Notes under the pieces: model-generated
The model's input: the letters and a program-made list of their open reading frames with translations, nothing else
Databases searched by the model: none
What the model was told of the DNA's origin: nothing
Shown: positions 1-9,671 of the stretch, piece after piece
How the letters are laid out: each line of letters starts with the position of its first letter
How positions within the stretch are numbered: the first letter of the stretch is position 1
Source of the DNA: Aphelenchoides besseyi
Taxonomy: Eukaryota; Nematoda; Chromadorea; Rhabditida; Aphelenchoididae
Direction: 5' to 3'
NCBI GenBank assembly: GCA_024699855.1
Contig: JAMPIQ010000002.1
Coordinates: 8,866,001 to 8,930,000, forward strand
DNA: 64,000 nucleotides
Position numbers and translations under genes: made by a program

Positions 1-1160
1 GTTTCTGAACAAAACTCAGGCTTAAAGAACGAACTTTCGAATTTGTGTTGAGCTTAGGCTTACAAAAGAACCAAAACTTGGTCAAATGCAGGCAGCAAAA
101 TCAGGGACACTGGAACAGTTGGAGCGTTCCAGAAATGGCATTTACATACTACTGCTTCGTTTCTTGTTGAAGTTTTTCTTGAGACCGGAGGGTGTGGTTC
201 TGATAAACGTTGAGTGAGTAGGAGGCTTCGATCAAAACGTGTATTCTGCTTTCCAAGCATATTCCGAAAGAGTTTTTTTGTTGTGTCGCGTACCGAAGAT
301 TCGACAGTTTAATTTCGAATCGTTTTTGTTGCGTGCAAAAGATTTTAGTCGGAAGAATTGGTGTAATTCTTCCACAAAACCTCTGCTCCATTGAACGCAC
401 TCAATTTACAATAATCACGGAGCGCACGTTTCGCCGACTCGTTTTGTTGTTGTTTTTGTGGAAACGAAGAGTAGACGCAAATTCTTCGGACGTTAATTTC
501 GAATCTTTTGCGCAGAATCACGTGTAGAAATCGGTTCCTACGAAGTCCCGAATAGCACTTGGTCTACAGCTCTGAGAACTGAACTCCAAGTTGAAGTGTG
601 CATTTGGAGTCCCATGCGGACTTCTGAAATTCATTTGCTCTCAATTTTTCCCCACGGGATTGTGTAAGACGTTTTCTATTCCAATGGTTGACCTCCGGCA
701 TTTGAGTTTCGACTGACCGGGAAACTACTTTTGGATACTCGGCATGAATTAAAGTCCCTATCCAAACACATCATTTCAGACCGTAGTACCTTATGCTAAT
801 GCTTCAACAGTGAATGTGTTTTGGTAACAACGATTGTTTATAGCGACTCATGTATTCGCCTTTTACGAACACCCATGACACATAATCACAATTCCGTTTT
901 ATGTGCAACACGATTGTAGTCACAACAAGCATTTATACGAAACGGTGGATTATTATCTCAAAGTGTCGAAATGTTAGCAGATGATCCGATCAAAGATTGC
1001 GGAGTGTTTTTTGTAAACCAACAGTCTAGTTAAATCGCGGGTTGAACAGTTGGGTTTTGTGTCAAGTGGATTACGTGGTTTCAACAAACGAATCGAAAAT
1101 GTTTCGCTTTACAAGGACTTTCAGGAGGCGTGTTCAATGTCAATACGAGATTCGTAAATC
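1..1160. other. 5' flank without a supported gene
   Basis: Only short open frames with no family motifs are visible. The last part presumably contains the promoter and 5' leader of the alpha-mannosidase gene that starts at 1161. No RNA gene or repeat was recognised. Confidence 0.5.
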
Positions 1161-4100
1161 ATGAGTAAATGGACTAAACCACTTTTTATTTTCATCACTG
1201 TTTTCCTACTTGTCTACGTGGTTCTGTTGCAAAATGCGGAGATTCCGACTTTCTCTGTTCTGCCAAGTTTCAGTCGAGTATGTTGTTTTCGATGATACGT
1301 GCAATAGAAACAAATTTTCAGTTAAACACTTTTGATATTCTGCATCTTGAGAATCCAAACAACAGCGACAATGAGATTCTGCTATTCGATCATCCCAAAG
1401 CCATTCTCTCGAAGATGGCAAACTTCGCGCGTCAAGAATGCCACGATTTTGCTCAAGAGTATACGGACATCAGAGTTTATTCAATTGGCTAATTTACGTT
1501 CAAAAAGTTCGCTTTCAGGTGGACGGTGAAAAAGTGCTGTTTGAAGAGGATTACACGATTCCGCAAAAATCGAAAGATCATCTAAACGTGTATCTTGTCT
1601 TTCATTCACATATCGATCCGGGATGGCTAAGAACATTCGATGAGTATTATGTCGAGAAAGTCGAGACTATCATCAACAACGCAGTCAACTTTCTTAGCGA
1701 TCATGCAGATTCACGATTTATTTGGTCAGAAATGTCCTATTTGGAGTTATGGTATCGCAAAGCAAATTCAGAGATGCGTAAAAAGCTCTTGGCGTATGTT
1801 TTAAGTTTAAAAGATACAAATAACCAAAAGTGTTTAGGATCCTATCCAGCGGCCAATTGGAATTAACTAGTGGTGGGTGGGTGATGACCGACGAGGCTAC
1901 CCCGTATTTTTGGGCAACAATCGACAACATAGTCGAGGGTCAGCAATTCGTTCGAGAGGAATTGAATGTTACGGTCAAAAACTCGTGGTTAGTTTTTTAT
2001 CGTGACATTTCGATTACTCGTCAAATGTTTTTAGGTCGGTCGATCCATTCGGTCACGGTGCAATGACTCCGTATCTTCTTTCATTGTCGGGTGTGAATAA
2101 TTTGGTGGTTGGGCGTTTGAACAAACACGTCAAAGAGAAGTTGATAAAACAAAGTGCTTTGTTGTTTTCTTGGGCTCAACCATGGAATACAGTAAACAAT
2201 AGGGCCGAATGAAATTAGATCTTTGACGCATTTAGGGAGCTGAAGGTAACTTGCCATTAATTAGCTCGTTACCACGAACATATTACACGACATCCGATGC
2301 GTGTGGACCGGACACTTCTGTTTGCTGTCAGTTCGAATTCGGGAATGCACGATCGCTCTGTGGAGAACGTGCGAATATCAACCACACAACACTCTCTAAA
2401 TAGTAAGTTCGCTTTTTTTTGACAAACAAATTAGTTGTGCTTAGTGCAAAAATGTTGACCGAACAATACAAGAAGTTGAAAACTTACTATCCTAGTAATC
2501 ACCTTCTAATAGCGATTGGCGACGATTTCTTTTTTGCAAGTAAAAACGATTTTAATGAGATGTACAACAACTACAAGCTGCTTATCGACCATATTAACGG
2601 AAACGAAGACTTTCAAATGAAAGCAAGTGATCACTTCCTCAACATTGTTTAATCGGAGTATTTAGATCAAATTTTCCACCTTATCCGACTATTTCGACGC
2701 TATCAAGGCGGATCGTCAAAATTTCTCCGTTTTACGCGGTGACTTCTTTCCATACACTGAGAATCGAGACGGATCTCATCCCTATTGGACCGGTTTCTAT
2801 GTTCATCGTCCCGATTTTAAGCGCTTGGAACGAATCACTCAAGTATTTGAGGACAGCGTTTCTGAAGACATTAATTTTGTTTTAGGGAAAGTTACGTAGA
2901 TTGGATATTCTACGAGTGCTGAGCGACAACGCAAGCAAATTCGAAAGTCTGCAAATGCACCGACGCAATTTGGCATTAGCGCAACATCATGACGCGATCA
3001 CTGGCACTAGCAAACCGCATGTTATGGCCGATTACAAGAAACGGTGTGTCTATCAACTTAGAAGTTTGGTATACGGAACTTTAGTTTGATTGATGCGGGC
3101 ATCCACTTACGACAACTGGAATCCGACATCTGGGGTAACATGAACTACGTGAATTTTCACAACGATGGAGAACAATTGAAATTCGATAATGCAACGAATA
3201 TGTAAAAACAATTGCGTGTATTAGCTTTTACATTCTCTTTAGTCATAACTTGACCATCTTCAATCAACGCACGACATCCGAGTTGCAACGAATTTCGATT
3301 TTCGTCAACACTAAAAATCTGTTAGTTAATTATGCTAATGGAACGGAAGTCGAAGCCGAACTATTTCCTTATGTGGATCTTGAAACATGGAAACAACGAG
3401 AAAACACCTTTGAGGTTTGAATTCACATTTGTTTCCACATGATCGTTCTCTCAGCTGATCTTCTATTGTGCTGTTCCGGCGTTGGGGACTGTCGATGTCA
3501 CGATAAGAACCGTCGACAAAACTTCGTTAACCACCGTTGTGGCGCCAATAGAAACAACTAATAATTCAATGTGAGTGCAAAGGTTTAGTTAACCGAATTC
3601 AATCGTTAAACATTAGTGTCTCGGAAGAGGATTTGAATGCGGCAACGAGTAACAATTTCGTGGCAGATTTGGGTTCTTTTTCTTTGATTTTTGACGACAA
3701 TGGAATGCTCAAAGTACGTAGATCAATTCGGACACAACTGTAAATTGTTTTAGTCTTTTAAACGTGCCGACAATGCCGAGGAATACAAACTACGGCAGAG
3801 CTACGGATATTACAAAGATGCCGGTGGAGCGTATGTTTTTGCTCCAAACGATAACTTACACGTAAATCTGACTGTCTTGAACTGTCTGATATGTAGACGT
3901 TTACAGAGTGCCGTAGTGAAACCGGACAATACGGATCCTTTGTTTTTGATTGGACCGAAAACTGTTCGGATTTACAGTAAACTTCAATTCGTGGATCCGA
4001 ACAAATATGTTCTCTATCAATTCATCGAGATACCAAAAACGCGGTTGGATACAAGTATAGAAGTTCGCGTCGAATTGATATCATCTCCGCTGCCATTAGA

Positions 4101-4973
4101 TGGCCACACTTTGTCAATGAATTTGGAAACATCGATCGAGAATGAAGACATTTTATGGACGGATATCAACGGTCTTTACCTGACGAAACGACAGACTTCT
4201 GAGTAAGATTAACGCTTTTGTTTGCTTTTTAAAGACTAAATTCAGTGATATAACAACAGCCGGCAATTTTTATCCCGCTGCATCATCTGCGTTAATCGAA
4301 GATCACGCTGATCGAGTGACAGTTTTGTTCGGACAACCAACAGCTGCAACTACCTCTCGACGTGGAAATTTGGAGTTTTTCGTTGATCGTAATCTTTACA
4401 ATTCTGACGGGAAAGGTTTGGATTACGGCGATCCAGCGACGGTACGCATTTCAATCGAATGCCCATTAATGATTGTTGGTTTAGAACGAAACAACCCATT
4501 TGCATTATCGTATTTTGCTTGAGAAACGTGATATTGCACACGCTCATCAAACCATCTATCTTTCGAGACATGCACATGAATCGTTAGAAGAATTATTACA
4601 TCCGTCGTCTATACACGAATCTAAGACCGTTCGAACTTTCAAACCGATCGAATGGCCCTGTGACATTCAACTGATCAATCTACGACATCTTTCAAGCAAA
4701 TCAAACTCAACTCTGCTAACACTGCGAAAGTTGGAGTTTGATTGCACAACCGTTGGAGGTTCTTGTCCAAAAACGGTAATTTGTTTCTGGAAAGTTGGTG
4801 GAAATAACAATTTTCAGCAATCTCTGTTCAGCGCATTAACACAACTGATCCCTGGAAAACAAATGTTCTTCACTTCATTGACGGGTAGTCGTGAGGAAAC
4901 AACGGCCATCGATGAGTACTCTCTCAACAAACGTTTACTTCCATTTCAAATACTCACAATTGAATACGTGTAA
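1161..4973 (+). CDS. alpha-mannosidase II (GH38), Golgi type
   Basis: Multi-exon gene encoding about 1080 residues, the usual length of class II GH38 mannosidases, which trim mannose from N-glycans in the Golgi. The start at 1161 gives a short cytosolic tail (MSKWTKP) and one hydrophobic segment (residues about 8-23), a type II signal anchor. Around 1605 lies the zinc motif HSHIDPGWLRTFDEYY. The stretch GGWVMTDEA follows, then W-SVDPFGHG with the nucleophile Asp. Further on are CGPD-TSVCCQFEF, IGDDF and AQHHDAITGT, all family landmarks in the right order. About fourteen introns of 36-46 nt join in frame throughout. The stop is at 4971-4973 and a polyadenylation signal AATAAA is at 5053. The usual Asn after the second His of the zinc motif is Ile here; the metal-binding His and Asp are kept. 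It could correspond to C. elegans aman-2 or to its paralogue, so no symbol is given. Confidence 0.93.
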
Positions 4974-5058
4974 TTACGCTTTCCGGTTAATGTCTTCGTA
5001 TCATCAAGTGCAATTAAAATTGTTTATTGTTATTGTTACTTTTGAATGCCACAATAAA

Positions 5059-5478
5059 GCATTGAAAACTTGTCGTCTGTAATTGCCAAAAAGAAACCGT
5101 CTAAGAGAGTTTTTATCAACAAAATTCCAATGACGCAACTTTGAACTTGTTCGGTCTGATAAACAATTTAGATCCAGAAACTAATTCTTCGGGTTTCGGA
5201 GAACTTTAAAGTCGACTGTATGTTGAGAAGAGTGCTTGCAATGTTAAGAACCTAAAAGATTGTTACCGCTAACAAGCAACAACTTTTATCATGAGAAGGA
5301 GCAAGTGAAAACTAATTCGTGCGTTTTTATCGTCAGTTTTGATCAGCACTCTTCGATCTGTTGACCGCAAATTTTTAGTTAGAGCGCATTGATTTTTCGA
5401 TTGATTGCTTTCTGTTTACACGTATTTCCGAATAACGTTAGGAGTTTCAGTTGAATCGAAACTCAAATTGGCTAAAGA
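5059..5478. other. intergenic region between mannosidase and copper transporter
   Basis: About 420 bases follow the mannosidase poly(A) signal. No coding exon, RNA or repeat is recognised. It probably carries the promoter of the copper transporter gene. Confidence 0.45.
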
Positions 5479-6051
5479 ATGAATGGAATGCACGGAATGG
5501 ATAGCAGTACCATGCACATGATGCACAATGGAACAATGAAGATGCATAAAATGTGGATGTGGTTTCACACGGCTCTTCAAGACACAGTACTTTTCGAATT
5601 CTGGACTGTCAACTCCACCGGTGGTAAGTCAATTCCTAGTGTTCTGTTGACCGTTTGCTCAGCCATGATTGCAAGTTGTGCGATTGTTTTCTGCGTAGCA
5701 TTTCTTCTTGAAGCCCTGAAATATTGGCGTTTGTTAGTCGAAAAGCGTACCGTCGACTTCCAGTGAGTTGATTTGATGCCTTTGGAGCCTTAAATTGATT
5801 GCAGTTCCTTGCCATACAAATTAAAGCTTTTTTCTTTGGCCCATTTGATGCAAACTCTCTTATTTGGCCTTCAAGTTGGCATTGGCTATCTTCTCATGCT
5901 TGTCTTCATGACCTTTAGCATATGGTTGGGTTTGTCAGTTGCTGCTGGATCGGCATTTGGATTTTTTCTATTTGGTGCAAAACCCGTGAATTTGAAAGTC
6001 GAAGAAGCAGGAGCACCGCAACTGGTCAGTCACTCTGGTGGTCATACTTAG
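5479..6051 (+). CDS. Ctr-family copper transporter, copy 1
   Basis: Encodes a small Ctr/SLC31 copper importer of about 176 residues, normally a trimer in the plasma membrane or endosomes that takes up Cu(I). The N-terminus is Met/His rich (NGMHGM, TMHMMHNGTMKMHKM), as expected for an extracellular copper-collecting tail. Three hydrophobic segments follow. The second contains the signature MLVFM (MxxxM copper filter) and the third GSAFG (GxxxG helix packing). One 42-nt intron (5763-5804) separates the first TM exon from the second. The C-terminus ends SHSGGHT without the Cys-His tail found in many Ctr1 proteins. Poly(A) signal AATAAA at 6082. A second, divergent Ctr gene begins 150 bases downstream on the same strand, so the two are probably a tandem duplication. 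Confidence 0.92.
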
Positions 6052-6204
6052 TTTTTTTGATTTATTAAGACGATGATGAAGAATAAATTATTTTTAAATG
6101 CTGATTTGTTGTCAACAAAAACCGAAATAACGTCGGCGTTGACTGTAGTCGACGTTTCGTATTTTTTTTATGTTAAGTGTTGATTACAGCTTTCAGTTAG
6201 AGAA

Positions 6205-6921
6205 ATGATGCATATGAACATGGATATGATGATCATGTATTTTCATCAAAGGTAGTTTTCAGAAGTTTGCAAACATGATTGATGTTTTTAATAGGATACG
6301 TGAACACATACTCATCAGGCAATGGTATCCAACTACTCAAACAGGTAAACAAACACAAATCATTTGTTTAATTGAATGTATTTTAGAGTATATTTTCTCA
6401 TGTATTGGTGTAGTTTTGTTAGGAATATTTTTGGAAGCTTTTAAAACATTACGATTGTATTTGTATCGAGAAGCAGATAAAACAGGCATCGTGAGTAGAA
6501 TCATGTGTTTTCAAATGAACACAATCGATTCAGAGTAAAGGATGTTGTGGAGCTGATCTGTGGAGTAATACAAGTTCTTACGGTGCGACAAACGTTCCAT
6601 CGGCCGAACAAGAGATCTGTGATTGCTCGCCTGAAAAAGCAGTAATAGTTGACTATAGACCGTAAGATATGATTGTAAATGTTTTTGTTCACATTTTTCA
6701 GATACTCTCCAAAATTTTTGTTGAACGGACATCATCAGATTCAGTCGCTTCTTTACTTCATTCAAGCATTTCTGTCCTACAGTCTTATGCTTGTGGCCAT
6801 GACTTGGAACACCGCACTATTTTTGTCGCTAATCCTCGGACATACTTTGGGATTCTTTGTCTTTGCTCCACTATTCACGGCGTTTGAAAAAGTTCGCGTT
6901 GGTGATTGTTGTTGCGGATGA
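6205..6921 (+). CDS. Ctr-family copper transporter, copy 2
   Basis: Spliced from five exons (introns about 40-44 nt). The start MMHMNMDMMIMYFH gives a very short Met-rich N-tail. A first TM segment (YIFSCIGVVLLGIFLEAF) follows, then a soluble loop of about 70 residues with several cysteines (KGCCGADLW, EQEICDCSPEK). The second TM segment has the MLVAM copper filter and the third has GHTLG (GxxxG). The protein ends in VRVGDCCCG, a Cys-rich tail comparable with the metal-binding C-terminus of other Ctr proteins. Poly(A) signal AATAAA at 6965. Compared with copy 1 it has a shorter N-tail, a longer loop and a Cys tail, so the two copies have probably specialised for different sites or copper handling; that is inference. 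Confidence 0.9.
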
Positions 6922-6970
6922 ATGCTGAGAATTGAGAATAACGTTCGATTCAAATTTTTTTAAAAATAAA

Positions 6971-7522
6971 CTGATTTCTAAACGATAGAGTTTTGTTTGA
7001 AGATTGGAAGTGATTAATTGCTAATTCGAAGTTTGAAGCTTAGGTTCTTCTATAGAAGCATTTGAATGACATCAAATTGAGCGATTTGCACGTTTGTATT
7101 CTGATTAATCAAGATTGTACGTAAAGATTTAAGTTGCAAACGCAACGTACCGATTGCAGTTTGGTTGATAGTTAGATGCTTTGCGCTGTTGAACACTCAC
7201 GTTGAAATATTACCTATAACTAAACTACTCTACCGGCAGCTTCTTGTTTTCTTGATATATCAAGTATGTGTTGATAAGCATGAGTTTATTGGACATGTTT
7301 TCAGCTTATTTGTCCATTCATTACTTTAGTCACGGCGTTTGTCGCCCTATCGATTTTAAGTGTGATTCGAAGTAGTATATAATAGCCATTTCTGGCAAAT
7401 CGCATACTTTATATGTAAACTCGACAAAAACCACTCAGATATGGGTTGTTTCCCACGCGGAATGTTCGTTTTTGGCAAAGCGAGAACGCTTGCTTTCTTG
7501 TTCTCATAGCTGCGTTTGCATT
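6971..7522. other. intergenic region
   Basis: About 550 bases with no supported exon. A short palindrome lies near 7247-7260. The last bases lead into a 19-bp tandem repeat array. Confidence 0.4.
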
Positions 7523-7655
7523 CGTTCTTGCCGTTTGCATTCATTCTTACCGTTTGCATCCGTTCTTGCCGTTTGCATCCGTTCTTGCCGTTTGCATTCG
7601 TTCTTACCGTTTGCATTCGTTCTTACCGTTTGCATCCGTTCTTGCCGTTTGCATG
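7523..7655. repeat. tandem array, seven copies of a 19-bp unit
   Basis: Seven consecutive 19-base units of the form YRTTCTTRCCGTTTGCATN fill 7523-7655 exactly, with a partial unit just before (7511-7522). Copies differ mainly at the G/A of CTTGCC/CTTACC and at the final base. Because 19 is not a multiple of 3, all frames stay open on both strands, which creates overlapping spurious open frames here. Confidence 0.95.
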
Positions 7656-7680
7656 GCCTTTCTACTTATTGCGCTTTAGA

Positions 7681-7703
7681 AGACGGGAGCTTCGCTCCTG
7701 TCT
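7681..7703. repeat. short perfect hairpin
   Basis: A 10-bp stem (AGACGGGAGC pairing with GCTCCTGTCT, one G-T wobble) closes a 3-base loop TTC and is followed by four T residues. It lies 25 bases after the tandem array. Function is unknown. Confidence 0.7.
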
Positions 7704-7943
7704 TTTGTCGTTAGTGGCGTTGGGTTTGTAGCGTGGGTTGGAGGGGAGTTGGAGTTAATAAAGTTGACTACCTGGCGTTTGGGGCCTTCAGCCCGAAAAG
7801 TGTAAGACCAACGACTGCTTCTCCAACAAAAACACTCAAAAATCAACAGGCTCAAAAGACTCCTCCACGTTTTAATTGGGTGTGGTTTAGTTATAGAGGT
7901 GATTTATTGTTTTATTTCAGTTCTTGCTTTCGCTCGCGTCAAG

Positions 7944-8587
7944 ATGATCGAAAACAAAAAGGTAAGCAGTATTTCAATTTCTTCACTAACTGTCCTTTTC
8001 AGGATTCATTGTCGGATGAATTGTTCGAAGCGCTTCCGCCTAATGCACACGACATGATGTTGCCTGATATCAACGAGAAAGGTCTCAAAGTAGTAAGTAA
8101 TTTGAAGTTTCGAGGGCTTTTGAATCTTTTCTCATTTAGCTCGGCGATCTTGAGGGCATTGAAAACTTGAGCGAGGCAGACTTTCCGGAGTCGGCTGGGC
8201 CTGCTGAAGGCGTCATTTACGGAGCGAACAACCGCTTGATGGTTAACCTTGTTTGCCGCTGCTCCAAGTTGCTGTCAATTCCATCCGTATTTGGTTTCTT
8301 GTAGATACAGGCTCAAATTGCACGTTCTTAGCAAAGAACACAATCGAGGCTCTTATTGATCCGCAAGATCCAGTTCCAGAAGGCATTAAAATTGCTATTC
8401 AGGTTAGTTTTTTGAATTACTTTTTAAGCCTTATCAATAATTTCTGCATTTTAGGACCCGAACAGCGTGATTGAATGCTATATCTCCGCCAAAGGACCAG
8501 GGAGGCCACTTTGAAGACGCCAACATTCTTGGTATGGACGCCATGCACATTATGGACCTCTCAATTGAGAAGATGAACTGGCGCTAG
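7944..8587 (+). pseudogene. retropepsin-like aspartic protease, frameshifted
   Basis: Exons joined at two ordinary introns (7962-8002 region and 8094-8139 region) read MIENKK, then DSLSDELFEALPP and an acidic stretch up to NNRLMVNL. The frame then shifts by one base and continues with the aspartic protease active site FLVDTGSNCTFLAKNT. After a further intron (about 8404-8454), DPNSVIECYIS follows. A second one-base shift leads to the C-terminal motif ANILGMDAMHIMDLS, the hydrophobic-hydrophobic-Gly element of retropepsins. It ends EKMNWR at 8587. In the direct reading the frame is closed by stops. Both shifts fall at short runs of C and of G, so they may be real mutations or base-calling errors. 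The protein resembles small single-domain nematode retropepsin-like proteins; no ubiquitin-like domain as in Ddi1 and no reverse transcriptase is seen nearby. Confidence 0.65.
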
Positions 8588-8919
8588 AGTACTTTCCGTC
8601 TCGTCAAGGAATAATTATTGCGTACAAGAAAATCAGTTGTTCTTTCTATAAACGTTGACTTTTCTGTTGTATTCTTTTTAACCTTCAAATACAAATCATC
8701 ATTAATTAGCAACAGTTAAATGAGTTTTTGTTTTGTCGCTCAATCGGCCGGTTTGAGTTGGAATTGCGCACGAATTTTACGGTTCGCTTGAATCATCTCC
8801 GAAATCTACTGCGCAATGTTCAAACTTGTTGTTCGATTGTCATACACGAGAGCAATTATTTTTGACGGTAACCATTGAATTCGAAAATCTGTGCGATTCG
8901 ACTTGAAATTTCTAACGAA
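8588..8919. other. short intergenic region
   Basis: About 330 bases with no recognised feature. It should contain the 3' end signals of the protease relic and the promoter of the GST gene. Confidence 0.4.
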
Positions 8920-9671
8920 ATGGTTCAGTTTAAGCTGTGGTATTTTGATGTTAGAAATTTGGGTCCGTTTAACGGAAAAATCGTCTGAATAATCTTGTTT
9001 GTTTAGCTGAAGCTGCACGTCTGATTTTTGTGTATGCCAATCAACCATTTGAGGACTTTCGTATTCCATTTGACGAATGGCAAACTGTTTACAAGAATCG
9101 TATGATATTCAGTTTGACTGTTAACATTATGAGTCCATCTTTAGAGACACCCTTTGGCAAGATTCCGGTGCTTGAGGTTGACGGTAAACGGCTTTGCGAA
9201 TCGACAACCATCCTGAGGTATCTGGCCAAGAAATTTAAATTGGCCGGAAGAACGACTTGGGAAAAAGCTCAAGTCGACGAGCTGATCGAATTACATCGCT
9301 CAGAATACGCTGAAATGCACGATTTTTTGATGGTATCGACGGGATTTAAAGCTGGCGATAAGGTCGTTCTTTTATTGAAAACATTAATAGAAAGCTTTCA
9401 GAAGGAGCTGTTTGAGAAAGTTGCAAAGCCGACAACCCAACACTACTTTCAAATTTATTCGCGGATCTTAAAGGACAATAATACGGGGTACTTTGTTGGC
9501 AAATCTTTGACCTGTGTCGATTTACTTCTTGCCGATTACCTGCACACAGTTCACGAGTTGAATCCCGAGCTTTTTGAAGGACATTTGGACTTAGTTGGCT
9601 TCGTTAAGCGAATTTACTTGATGCCGCGCTTGAAGAGCTACATCGAAAATCGTCCTGTTTCTCCATTGTAA
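8920..9671 (+). CDS. glutathione S-transferase, nematode sigma-like class
   Basis: The start at 8920 gives MVQFKLWYFDVRNLAEAARL, which places the catalytic Tyr at residue 8 of the thioredoxin-fold domain. Introns at 8963-9006 (44 nt) and about 9103-9147 (45 nt) restore DEWQTVYKNQTPFGKIPVLEVDG, then the glutathione-binding turn CESTTILRYLAKKF. The all-helical C-terminal domain contains GYFVGKSLTCVDLLLADYL, with the conserved Asp of the GST N-capping box. The total is about 220 residues, slightly longer than the usual 205-210. Without removing the second intron, a short stretch unlike any GST interrupts the first domain, so the intron is well supported. Role: conjugation of glutathione to electrophiles, or prostaglandin-synthase-like activity, in the cytosol. 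Confidence 0.93.

Noticed and set aside
7446..7731. Overlapping open frames on both strands at 7.4-7.7 kb
   Set aside because: They are produced by the 19-bp tandem repeat, which keeps all frames open; there are no protein motifs.
7944..8587. Ddi1 protein as the identity of the aspartic protease
   Set aside because: The sequence around the active site and the C-terminal GMDAM element fit small nematode retropepsin-like proteins better, and no ubiquitin-like domain is found upstream.
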